Shown piece after piece: positions 7,219 to 14,686 of a stretch of 18,522 bases of DNA. This DNA comes from CAZRZN01 sp964604565. Lineage in GTDB: Bacteria; Pseudomonadota; Alphaproteobacteria; Rhodobacterales; Rhodobacteraceae. The notes below the pieces were generated by a model. That model was not told the DNA's origin, made no database searches, and was given only the letters and a program-made list of their open reading frames with translations. The stretch lies in assembly GCA_964604565.1 (NCBI GenBank), contig CAZRZN010000062.1, forward strand, positions 1-18,522, read 5' to 3'. The position numbers were made by a program, and so were the translations under genes. Each line of letters begins with the position of its first letter. Position 1 is the first letter of the stretch.

Positions 7219-8256
7219 TCATGTCCAGTCCAGCACGACCTTGCCGGAGCGTCCGGATTTCATCGCGGCAAAGCCTTCATCGAAACGATCGACCGGAAAC
7301 CTGTGCGTGATCACCTTGGACACGTCCAACCCGTTGGTCAGCATTGCGATCATCTTGTACCAAGTCTCGAAGATTTCGCGCCCGTAGACGCCCTTGATTG
7401 TAATCGCCTTGAACACGATCCGCGACCAGTCCACCGGGCTCTTGCCCGGCGGGATTCCCAGCAGCGCGATGCGCCCCCCCATGACAAGCGTTTCCACCAT
7501 CTGGTCCAAGGCGACCTGCGCGCCTGACATCTCCAGCCCGACGTCAAAGCCTTCGCGCATCTTCAGGCGCGCCACCACCGCATTCAGATCCTCCTCGGCG
7601 ACATTCACCGGCACCACATCCGCAACCTGCGCAGCAAGTTTCAGCCGGTCCGGATTAACATCCGTGATCACCACATGCCGCGCCCCCACATGCCGGGCCA
7701 CCGCCGCCGCCATGATCCCGATCGGACCTGCCCCGGTAATGAGAACATCCTCCCCGACCAGATCGAAACTCAGGGCCGTATGCACGGCATTGCCCAGAGG
7801 ATCGAGGATTGCGCCGATCTCATCCGGGATCTCGTCCGGCAAAGGGACCACGTTGAACGCCGGAAGCCGCAGGTATTCGGCAAAGGCCCCCGGTTCATTC
7901 ACGCCGATCCCGCGCGTTTCGGGATCGAGGTGAAACTTTCCCGCCCGCGACTGGCGAGAGTGCTTGCCGATCAGGTGCCCTTCTCCGCTGACCCGCTGGC
8001 CAAGGTGCAGATCCTCAACGTCGCTGCCCAACTCGACGATCTCACCGGCGAATTCATGTCCGGTGATCAGGGGCACCGGCACGGTCTTTTGCGCCCATTC
8101 GTCCCAGTTCCAGATGTGAATGTCCGTGCCGCAGATCCCCGTTGCCTTTATCCGGATCAGCACGTCGTCCGGGCCGATTTCGGGCACCGGCGCGCGTTGC
8201 AGCCAAAGCCCTTCCTCCGCTCGCGCCTTGACCAGCGCCTTCATCTGGTTGCTCAT
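7219..8256 (-). CDS. tdh: L-threonine 3-dehydrogenase
   Basis: Tdh oxidises L-threonine to 2-amino-3-oxobutyrate with NAD, a cytoplasmic step; the neighbour Kbl then splits the product into glycine and acetyl-CoA. The 345 residues align along the whole length with the zinc-dependent medium-chain dehydrogenase TDH. The catalytic zinc ligands are present (Cys42 in GICGTD, His67-Glu68 in TGHEF), as is the nucleotide-binding loop GAGPIG and the highly conserved LDPLGNAVHTALSFDL block. Unusually, the four cysteines that bind structural zinc in E. coli TDH (93, 96, 99, 107) correspond here to Gly97, Ser100, Ser103 and Asp111, in GHLIGKHSRQSRAGKFHLD. The start overlaps the kbl stop by four bases (ATGA) and has GGGAG seven bases upstream, so kbl and tdh are one operon under the promoter before kbl. 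Confidence 0.95.
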   Translation of the reverse strand: MSNQMKALVKARAEEGLWLQRAPVPEIGPDDVLIRIKATGICGTDIHIWNWDEWAQKTVPVPLITGHEFAGEIVELGSDVEDLHLGQRVSGEGHLIGKHSRQSRAGKFHLDPETRGIGVNEPGAFAEYLRLPAFNVVPLPDEIPDEIGAILDPLGNAVHTALSFDLVGEDVLITGAGPIGIMAAAVARHVGARHVVITDVNPDRLKLAAQVADVVPVNVAEEDLNAVVARLKMREGFDVGLEMSGAQVALDQMVETLVMGGRIALLGIPPGKSPVDWSRIVFKAITIKGVYGREIFETWYKMIAMLTNGLDVSKVITHRFPVDRFDEGFAAMKSGRSGKVVLDWT

Positions 8257-9440
8257 GTGATCACTCCCAACTCGCGCCCCACGGCGCCAAAGGCGTCCAG
8301 AGCGCGATCCAGCTGATCGCGGGTCAGTGCCGCGCTCATCTGCGTGCGGATCCGCGCCTGCCCGCGCGGCACCACCGGGAAGAAGAACCCCGAGACATAG
8401 ACGCCGCGTTCAAACAGCCGCGACGACATCTCCTGCGCCAGTTTCGCCTCACCCAGCATGACCGGGATGATCGGATGTTCGCCCGGCAACAGATCGAATC
8501 CCAGATCGTTCAAACCCGCCCTCCAATACGCCGCATTGTCGAACAGCCGTGCGCGCAGGTCATCGCCTGCCTCCACCAATCGCAGGGCCTCGATCCCGGC
8601 GGCGACAACGGCAGGTGGCAACGCGTTGGAGAACAGATATGGCCGCGCGCGTTGCCGTAGCAGGTCGATCACCGGTTGCGGACCCGCGATATATCCACCG
8701 ATGGCGCCACCCAGCGCCTTGCCCAGGGTCCCGGTCAGGATGTCGACGTCAACACGGCAATGCGCCGGGGAACCCTCCCCCTTCGGCCCCATAAAGCCTG
8801 TGGCATGGCAGTCGTCCACCATGACCAGTGCCTCATACCGATCCGCCAAAGCCTTGATCTCCGGCAGATTTGCCAGATAGCCGTCCATGGAAAACACCCC
8901 GTCCGTCGCGATCATGATGAACCGGGCGCCGTCCTCGCGCGCCTTTTTCAACTGGGACTCAAGGTCCGCCATGTCGGAATTGGCATAGCGGTAGCGCCGT
9001 GCCTTGCTCAGGCGAATGCCGTCGATGATCGAGGCATGGTTCAAAGCGTCGGACACAATGGCATCTTCTGGACCCAGAAGCGGTTCAAACAGCCCACCGT
9101 TCGCATCGAAACAGGCAGCAAACAGGATCGAGTCGTCCTTGCCCAGAAAACGCGCCAGTTTCGTCTCCAACTCACGGTGAAGATCCTGAGTGCCGCAGAT
9201 GAACCGGACGGATGCCATGCCATAACCTTTCGGCTCCATCGCGGCCTTCGCGGCGGCGATCAGGTCCGGGTGATCCGCCAAGCCAAGGTAGTTGTTGGCG
9301 CAGAGGCAGATGACCTGCCGTCCGTCGACCGTGATTTCCCCACCTTGCGGCGACGTGATGAGCCGTTCATGTTTTGTCAAACCTTCGGACTCGATCTCGG
9401 CCAGAGTCTCGGTCACATGGGTCAGAAATCCTGTCGACAT
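8253..9440 (-). CDS. kbl: Glycine C-acetyltransferase (2-amino-3-ketobutyrate CoA ligase)
   Basis: Kbl is a PLP enzyme of the alpha-oxoamine synthase family. It converts 2-amino-3-oxobutyrate and CoA to glycine and acetyl-CoA, completing threonine catabolism started by Tdh. The PLP lysine is in TGTLGKALGGAIGGY (Lys241 from the chosen start), the cofactor-stacking His is in DALNHASIIDG (His136), and the DDCHATGFMG motif is intact. Two in-frame ATGs lie six bases apart. The downstream one (9440, MSTGFLTH) is preferred because the GGAG ribosome binding site lies six bases before it and directly abuts the upstream ATG at 9446. The result is 395 residues; E. coli Kbl has 398. The gene overlaps tdh by four bases. 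A promoter with an embedded palindrome lies 65-100 bp upstream. Confidence 0.95.
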   Translation of the reverse strand: MSTGFLTHVTETLAEIESEGLTKHERLITSPQGGEITVDGRQVICLCANNYLGLADHPDLIAAAKAAMEPKGYGMASVRFICGTQDLHRELETKLARFLGKDDSILFAACFDANGGLFEPLLGPEDAIVSDALNHASIIDGIRLSKARRYRYANSDMADLESQLKKAREDGARFIMIATDGVFSMDGYLANLPEIKALADRYEALVMVDDCHATGFMGPKGEGSPAHCRVDVDILTGTLGKALGGAIGGYIAGPQPVIDLLRQRARPYLFSNALPPAVVAAGIEALRLVEAGDDLRARLFDNAAYWRAGLNDLGFDLLPGEHPIIPVMLGEAKLAQEMSSRLFERGVYVSGFFFPVVPRGQARIRTQMSAALTRDQLDRALDAFGAVGRELGVIT

Positions 9441-9504
9441 CGGCATCTCCTTTTCAAGACGACGCTAACATGCCCACCGCATATCCAAAACAGCTAAGTC
9501 CACA

Positions 9505-9528
9505 ATAACGGAATTATATCCGTCATTG
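9505..9528. promoter_or_regulatory. Palindromic operator candidate upstream of kbl
   Basis: The site has the form AAT-n-ACGGA-n6-TCCGT-n-ATT, with the five-base arms at 9508-9512 and 9519-9523. It sits over the putative -10 box of the kbl promoter, as expected for a repressor site. The neighbouring XRE-cupin gene encodes the obvious candidate regulator. Confidence 0.6.
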
Positions 9529-9542
9529 CGTCAAAATGTCAG
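9513..9542 (-). promoter_or_regulatory. Putative sigma70 promoter of kbl-tdh
   Basis: On the minus strand CTGACA (9537-9542) is followed after 18 bp by a perfect TATAAT (9513-9518). The -35 box overlaps the stop codon of the upstream regulator gene. The start of transcription would fall near 9506, leaving a leader of about 65 bases before kbl. The -10 box lies in the centre of the palindromic operator candidate. Confidence 0.6.
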
Positions 9543-10099
9543 GCATCCTGCACCACGAGAAAAGCCCGCGTCTGGGACAAGGCGGCAATCCTGTGCACGA
9601 CATCGGCAGCATAGCGCGCCGTATCCCCGGGACCGAGCCGCTCCATGCTTGTGCCGACGATCAGTTCCAACTGGCCGTCTATCACGCTCAGATGCTCCTG
9701 CGCGCCTCGCCTGTGCGGCGGACTGTCAAGCACGCCGCCAGCCACAAATCGCAGCTCATAGACTTCGTGGCGTCCAGCCTCTTGAGGAGGGGAAAGGATG
9801 CGGATGGTGCAACCGCTGCCTCGGCTTTCGATGGTCGGGACGTCGCCGGCACGCAACATTTCAATCTGACGGGCGGGCGCCGCATCCAGCAAGCCCGCGA
9901 AATCCACTTGCAAGGCGCGCGTCAGGTTCCACAGGGTCGCGATTGTGGGTGAGGAATCCCCGCGCTCGATCTGGCTGACCATGCTGCGCGACACGCCGGA
10001 AAGCCGCGCGACGGCATCCAGAGACAGGCCCTGCGCGCGCCGGGCTTCCTTGAGGCGAGAGGGTAATCTTGCCAAGATGGCGTCGGCGGTTTCCGTCAT
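9539..10099 (-). CDS. XRE-family regulator with C-terminal cupin domain
   Basis: A 186-residue cytoplasmic transcription factor. Residues 13-67 form a Cro/CI-type helix-turn-helix (RLKEARRAQGLSLDAVARLSG with SMVSQIERGDSSPT as recognition region). Residues about 110-180 form a cupin_2 beta-barrel (SPPHRRGAQEHLSVIDGQLEL and LGPGDTARYAADVVHRI), which may bind a small ligand. The frame extends upstream to a TTG at 10135, but the ATG at 10099 (MTETADAIL) gives the usual start; neither has a strong ribosome binding site. It lies directly upstream of kbl-tdh on the same strand, and the kbl promoter begins in its last codons. A role in controlling threonine catabolism is inferred from this position. 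XRE-cupin proteins of this kind often regulate amino-acid or polyamine metabolism. Confidence 0.88.
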   Translation of the reverse strand: MTETADAILARLPSRLKEARRAQGLSLDAVARLSGVSRSMVSQIERGDSSPTIATLWNLTRALQVDFAGLLDAAPARQIEMLRAGDVPTIESRGSGCTIRILSPPQEAGRHEVYELRFVAGGVLDSPPHRRGAQEHLSVIDGQLELIVGTSMERLGPGDTARYAADVVHRIAALSQTRAFLVVQDA

Positions 10100-10135
10100 G
10101 TCGGAAAATTTACGCTGGCGCCTGCCCTGAGGCAA

Positions 10136-10149
10136 GCCCGGGCCCGGGC
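10136..10149. repeat. 14-bp perfect GC palindrome
   Basis: GCCCGGGCCCGGGC is fully self-complementary and lies in the 54 bp between the GGDEF-EAL gene (stop at 10154) and the XRE-cupin gene. It could form a hairpin just after the EAL stop codon. No T-run follows, so a terminator role is uncertain. Confidence 0.5.
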
Positions 10150-10153
10150 ATTG

Positions 10154-11548
10154 TCAGCCGACGGCGTTGATCGGTGCCGGCCGCCCAAGAAAAAATCCCT
10201 GGACCCAGTCAACCTCCAGCATGCGGACCAGATCAAGGTGGGCCTGGGTTTCAATGCCCTCCACACAGCATATCGCGCCGGTCGAGCGGGTCAGATCCAC
10301 CATCGCCTTCAGAATTTCCATGTCGCGTTCCGAACGGCTGGCCATGTGAAGAAATTGTTTGTCGATCTTCACGATGTCGACCGGCACCTTTTGAAGGCGT
10401 TCAAGGGTGGACTGCCCGATCCCGAAATCATCCAGCGCCACACGGACGCCGCACGCACGCAATTTGGCGACCACCTCGGAGATGGCATCGGTCTCTCTCG
10501 CAACAATCGTTTCGACCAGTTCAAAGACGATTTTATTCAAGGGAATTTCGCCCGCGATCGTCTTTACCCAGTCGGTTCCGTGACTGGCGACCTGACTCAG
10601 AAAAGCCGTCGACAAGTTGAAAGAGATGAAGGCATCCTGCTCCAGCACAGCCCATGCGGCTGTCCGATGCGCATCTTCCAGTGGCGGTTTCGTCATCAGG
10701 TCATAGGCGTCTGTCATGGTTTCCAGAAACAACGCCGGACCGACCACATCGCCATTTGGACGGGTCCAGCGCAACAGCGCCTCGTATCCCTCTGGTCGCA
10801 TCGTTGCCAGATTGACGATGGGTTGAACATGATACCCGATTTCACCGCGCTTCAGCGCGAGACGCACCTCATCGACGGATGGGCGCTCAGGGACCAGGGC
10901 CGTGTCATGCTCCCGCAGGATGGCGGATTGGTTCTTGCCCTTCTTCTTGGCCAGCGCAAGGGCGGCATCTGCGGCCACCACTGCCTCGACCAACGTCATG
11001 CCCGCTTGCACCTGCGCGATCCCCACGGACATCTTTCGCGACACGGGCAATTCGCCAACCTCGACATGCGCTTGCTGCGCGGCCTGCATCATCCTGTCAA
11101 CAAGGGTTTGGATATCCCCGATATCCGCCGGGACAAGGACCAGGAACTTGTCACCTGACAGACGCGAAATGATCCCGTGGCATCCGATCACCGCCTCGAC
11201 GGCCTGCGCAATCCGCCGCAAGAGAATGTTGCCGACCTCATGCCCATAGCTTTTGTTGACGCTTTTGAAATCGTCCAGATCAAGGAAGAGCAGGTAGTCG
11301 CCCACAAGGGCATGACGTTCAAAATGCTCGAACAATACATGCTTTGAGGCGACCCCGGTGCCGGCATCCGTCATCAACTGTTGTTCCAGTTCAGCGATGC
11401 GGCTTTTCAGGACCGAGAGATCGGTTTCTTCCTCAGCGGCATCTTGCCGAAACAGTCTTTTCCACCACAAAGCGACCCCCAAGCCAATCGCGGGCTCTTG
11501 ACTTTTTACCGGCCCACTATCGCGCCCCGTTTCAACCGCACAAGTCAC
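10154..11548 (-). CDS. GGDEF-EAL protein, probable c-di-GMP phosphodiesterase
   Basis: A 464-residue protein of c-di-GMP signalling. A coiled linker (about residues 40-60) leads into a GGDEF domain (60-215) and an EAL domain (about 222-460). The GGDEF signature is degenerate: SGDKF at 131-135, with Lys in place of the catalytic Glu, so cyclase activity is unlikely. The EAL domain keeps its key residues: EALLR (256-260), Asn311, Glu343 in FELVET, the DDFGIG loop (373-378), Lys394 in VKIDKQF, Glu430 and Glu433 in VEGIET, and QGFFLGRP. It is therefore likely an active phosphodiesterase, perhaps with the GGDEF part binding GTP. There is no sensor domain and only a short hydrophobic patch near residues 20-29. 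The start is a GTG without a clear ribosome binding site and remains uncertain. The gene is divergent from the aminotransferase gene. Confidence 0.9.
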   Translation of the reverse strand: MTCAVETGRDSGPVKSQEPAIGLGVALWWKRLFRQDAAEEETDLSVLKSRIAELEQQLMTDAGTGVASKHVLFEHFERHALVGDYLLFLDLDDFKSVNKSYGHEVGNILLRRIAQAVEAVIGCHGIISRLSGDKFLVLVPADIGDIQTLVDRMMQAAQQAHVEVGELPVSRKMSVGIAQVQAGMTLVEAVVAADAALALAKKKGKNQSAILREHDTALVPERPSVDEVRLALKRGEIGYHVQPIVNLATMRPEGYEALLRWTRPNGDVVGPALFLETMTDAYDLMTKPPLEDAHRTAAWAVLEQDAFISFNLSTAFLSQVASHGTDWVKTIAGEIPLNKIVFELVETIVARETDAISEVVAKLRACGVRVALDDFGIGQSTLERLQKVPVDIVKIDKQFLHMASRSERDMEILKAMVDLTRSTGAICCVEGIETQAHLDLVRMLEVDWVQGFFLGRPAPINAVG

Positions 11549-11705
11549 ATTCCAATCAAATCTTCAAGTTGCGGTTGCGCCGCGGCACCAAGGCCACATT
11601 GCCCATCTTGTTGGCTGTGCGGCGTGATCCGGGGGTCTTTCACCACCGACCGGTTCGTGCAAAAGTTTCCGAAAACGGATCACCGCTCGCAACGCAAAGA
11701 GAAAC

Positions 11706-12626
11706 ATGCCCGATACCCACATCTCCACACATGACGCCGCCCCCGACGAGCGTAACGAGGACATCAGGATCTACGTCGATGGGGAGATCGTGCACCGGGA
11801 TGAGGCCCGCGTGTCGGTCTATGACAGCGGCTTTCTATTGGGAGACGGGATCTGGGAGGGGTTGCGGCTTTATGACGGGCATATTCCCTTTCTCGACGAT
11901 CACCTCGACCGGCTGTATGAGGGCGCGCTCTATCTCGATCTGGACATCGGCAAAACGCGCTCAGAGTTGACACAGGCGATCTGGGACACGCTGTCGGCCA
12001 ATGGGATGACGACGGATGTCCATATCCGGCTGATGGTCACGCGCGGACGCAAGAAAAAGCCGTTTCAACACCCGCATCTGAGCATTTATGGCCCGACCAT
12101 CGTGATCATCGCCGAACATTCCAGACCGGATGAGTCGGCCGTGGACCGGGGCATCACGCTGTTCACCGTGCCGCACCACCGCGGCCTGCCGCTGACGCAG
12201 GACGCCAAGCTCAATTCGCATTCGAAACTCAACTGCATCATTGCCCTCAACCACGCGGTGCGCGCAGGCGCCGATGAGGCCCTGATGCTTGACCCGTTCG
12301 GTTTCGTGAATACCACCAATGCCTGCAATTTCTTCATCGTGCGCAAGGGCGCCGTCTGGACCTCGACAGGCGACTACTGCATGAACGGGATCACCCGGCA
12401 AAAGGTGATCGACCTGTGTCGCGACAACGGCATTCCGGTCTTTGAACGCAATTTTTCGCTGGTCGATGCCTATGGCGCTGACGAGGCCTTTCTCACGGGC
12501 ACTTTTGGCGCGCAGACACCCGTGTTCGAAATCGACGGTCGCGTCATCGGAGCGCGCAAGGCAGGTCCCGTGTTCCACAGGATCCGCACGCTTTACAAGG
12601 CGATGACGCGGGACGGTGCCACCTGA
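11706..12626 (+). CDS. Class IV aminotransferase (branched-chain / D-amino acid type)
   Basis: A 306-residue fold-type IV PLP aminotransferase, the group holding branched-chain aminotransferase, D-amino acid aminotransferase and aminodeoxychorismate lyase. The N-terminal block (VYDSGFLLGDGIWEGLRLYDG, residues 38-58) and the central block (GADEALMLDPFGFVNTTNACNFF, about 188-210) are typical. The Schiff-base lysine is most likely Lys168 in DAKLNSHSKLN, with Lys174 a less likely choice. The GTFGAQTPV loop near 265-273 binds the cofactor phosphate in the family. The BCAT-like substrate motif (GEG-type SNxF) is altered to NTTNACNFF, so the substrate cannot be told from sequence; an L-branched-chain role is not secure. 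The start ATG has only a weak AGAGA ribosome binding site. The gene stands alone on the plus strand, divergent from the GGDEF-EAL gene. Confidence 0.85.
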   Translation: MPDTHISTHDAAPDERNEDIRIYVDGEIVHRDEARVSVYDSGFLLGDGIWEGLRLYDGHIPFLDDHLDRLYEGALYLDLDIGKTRSELTQAIWDTLSANGMTTDVHIRLMVTRGRKKKPFQHPHLSIYGPTIVIIAEHSRPDESAVDRGITLFTVPHHRGLPLTQDAKLNSHSKLNCIIALNHAVRAGADEALMLDPFGFVNTTNACNFFIVRKGAVWTSTGDYCMNGITRQKVIDLCRDNGIPVFERNFSLVDAYGADEAFLTGTFGAQTPVFEIDGRVIGARKAGPVFHRIRTLYKAMTRDGAT

Positions 12627-12767
12627 CTGACACGCGGCCATCGCAGAAAGCGCATTGGTGCAGCCAAAAGTGGATCGCGGTGCAGCCCTGCGCATCGGCG
12701 CGGCGCTGTTGCCCGGTTGGCTGTCTTGTCCGGCCTTGGCAGGCGCCGCGCAATGTGGGTGAGGGTG

Positions 12768-13523
12768 TCAGCCGGCCAGGCGCGATCCCTGCAACAACGC
12801 CATGCCGCCGGGATCCGCACACTGGATCCCCGCGGCCTCAGCCATGGCCCATGCAAGGGCCAGATTGCTGCCAAAGACCGGCACCCCCAGTTCTGCTTCG
12901 AGCCGTGGGATCACCTCCAGGGTCTTGAGATTGGTGCAGGAGATGAAGATTCCCTCGACCTTGCTGCCCCGCGCCGCATCTAGGGCTGCGGCATAAAGGC
13001 TTGCGGGGGCAATGCGCGCCACGTTTGCCTCCACCTCCTCACCGAAATGCACGGCGCGCGGCACCGTGATCCCGGCCGCCACGAAGGCGTCGCAGACCGG
13101 TTGCGCGATATCCGTGGTGTAAGGCGACACAACTGCCAGCGATCCGATGCCAAGGCGGCGACACGCAGACTGTGCCGCCGTCAGCGGGTTACAGACCGCC
13201 CGCGTCCGGCAACCGCCGGCGACCATCCCCGCCACCAGATCAGCGCCGATCAGCGTGGTGCCGGAGGTGCAGCCATATCCCACTGCCGCAAATTCCGGCG
13301 CCTGCGGCAACAAGGCCGCCGCCCGCGGAAGATCAATGGCCATCTGGGCGATTGTGCCGGTCGTCAGTTCCACGCCCGACGGGATCCGACTGACGTGCAC
13401 CGCCTGCGCCGGATCGGGAAAGAGACGGCGAAAATCACTTTCGATCGTCTCATCGACCTGAAGAACGATCAGACCCAGCGGCGGCCTGTCGTCCAGGATC
13501 ATATCGTAGGGGAAGCCGCTCAT
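12768..13523 (-). CDS. Asp/Glu racemase-superfamily protein, EutA-like
   Basis: A 251-residue cytoplasmic protein of the superfamily that includes aspartate/glutamate racemase, maleate cis-trans isomerase and arylmalonate decarboxylase. Both catalytic-type cysteines are present: Cys85 in VGYGCTSGT and Cys196 in FISCTNLKT, which is the two-cysteine pattern of racemases and maleate isomerase. The N-terminal segment LGLIVLQVDETIESDFRRLF resembles, from memory, the EutA proteins of ectoine-utilisation operons, whose reaction is not firmly known. It is the last gene of a three-gene operon and overlaps the M24 gene by four bases (ATGA, 13520-13523). With no eutC, eutE or ectoine transporter nearby, I call it EutA-like rather than EutA. 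A racemisation or isomerisation of an amino-acid-like intermediate is the likely role. Confidence 0.8.
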   Translation of the reverse strand: MSGFPYDMILDDRPPLGLIVLQVDETIESDFRRLFPDPAQAVHVSRIPSGVELTTGTIAQMAIDLPRAAALLPQAPEFAAVGYGCTSGTTLIGADLVAGMVAGGCRTRAVCNPLTAAQSACRRLGIGSLAVVSPYTTDIAQPVCDAFVAAGITVPRAVHFGEEVEANVARIAPASLYAAALDAARGSKVEGIFISCTNLKTLEVIPRLEAELGVPVFGSNLALAWAMAEAAGIQCADPGGMALLQGSRLAG

Positions 13524-14686
13524 GGCATGATCACCGGCAGATCCGCCGGGCAGCGCCGCGTCAAAAGCTCCGGCCCGCCGGCGCGCAGCACGATATCTTC
13601 CTCATGCACAAGGATCTTGCCGGGCGCGATCTCCACCGAAGGCTCCAGCGTCAGGACCATGTTCTCGCGCAGGACGGTCCCATCACGGTCGGTGAAGGAT
13701 GGCCATTCGGTCAGCGTCACCCCCAGCCCATGGCCAAGCCGTCCACCACCCGGCACTGCCCCCCGGGCAATCAGATCGCGGGTCAGCATCGCGTGAAGTT
13801 CCCGTGCGGTCATGCCCGGGCGCAACTGCTCCAACACGGTCTCGGTCGCGCTGAACAAGGCGGCATGCGCGCGCCTGACGTCATCCGAGGGCAACCCGAT
13901 GGCATAGTTGCGGTCAAAGTCACAAAAATAGCCGTCCTTTACGGCACCGGTGTCCAGCATCAGGATGTCGCCGCTGCGCAGCAACACGGGCGCGGCGGGG
14001 GAAATCACGTCGCCATAGCCACCCTGCCCCGCGCCGCCCGCCGTATAGCTGACCCAATCGGCCCCTTCCTCCAGGAGCACGGACTGAAAGCCGCGAAAGA
14101 CCGCATCCAGCCTCGGATCATTTGCGACGATCGCCGGCACACGGTCAAAGGCGCGGTCTGCGATGCCACAAATGGTTCGGATCTTGGCGATCTCCGCCTC
14201 GGACTTGATCTCCCGCACGCGCTGGACGACCTCCGTGGCGTCGACAAAACAGCGTGGCGCAATTGCCGTTACGACCCTGTGATAATCCGCCAGCGGCATC
14301 CGCAGGCTTGTCTCCAACCCCATCGGCAGGCCGATATTCCCGGTCTCCGGCACCAAGTCGGACAGCGTCCCGGCCAACAGGGTCACGCCGTCGTCGGACG
14401 GGTCAGGGGCCGGCCAGTTGCGGATCTCGCCGACGCTGCAATGGCTCATCAAGAGCCGCCCGATTTCGGGGATGACGGCAACCGCAGCGCCCCGCGCGGG
14501 CAGGATGACAAACCACGGGCGCGCCGGGCTTTCCCAAAAACGCGTGAGAAAGCCGGTCACATAAAAGATGTCCGCTGCCCCGGTCAGCAGAAGCGCGTCC
14601 AGTCCATGCTCCGCCATACCCGCCTGAAGCGCCGCGCGCCTCCGGTCGAATTCCTCCGCCGGGAAAACGGCGACGGGGTCAGCCAT
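13520..14686 (-). CDS. M24-family metallohydrolase (Xaa-Pro peptidase / creatinase fold)
   Basis: A 388-residue protein with a creatinase N-terminal domain (about 10-150) and a pita-bread catalytic domain of peptidase family M24 (about 160-385). All five metal ligands can be placed: Asp245 (MLDTGAV), Asp256 (FCDFDRN), His319 (GRLGHGLG), Glu348 (LTLEPSVE) and Glu363 (VHEEDIV). The second conserved histidine of Xaa-Pro peptidases, in the HExP motif, is Thr326 here (LTEWPS), which hints at a substrate other than an ordinary Xaa-Pro peptide. Ectoine hydrolase (DoeA/EutD) is a relative of the same fold, but the intact metal site argues for a metal-dependent hydrolase. It is translated in overlap with both neighbours (8 bp with the upstream lyase gene, 4 bp with the EutA-like gene), so it probably acts in the same pathway. 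No signal peptide is present. Confidence 0.88.
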   Translation of the reverse strand: MADPVAVFPAEEFDRRRAALQAGMAEHGLDALLLTGAADIFYVTGFLTRFWESPARPWFVILPARGAAVAVIPEIGRLLMSHCSVGEIRNWPAPDPSDDGVTLLAGTLSDLVPETGNIGLPMGLETSLRMPLADYHRVVTAIAPRCFVDATEVVQRVREIKSEAEIAKIRTICGIADRAFDRVPAIVANDPRLDAVFRGFQSVLLEEGADWVSYTAGGAGQGGYGDVISPAAPVLLRSGDILMLDTGAVKDGYFCDFDRNYAIGLPSDDVRRAHAALFSATETVLEQLRPGMTARELHAMLTRDLIARGAVPGGGRLGHGLGVTLTEWPSFTDRDGTVLRENMVLTLEPSVEIAPGKILVHEEDIVLRAGGPELLTRRCPADLPVIMP

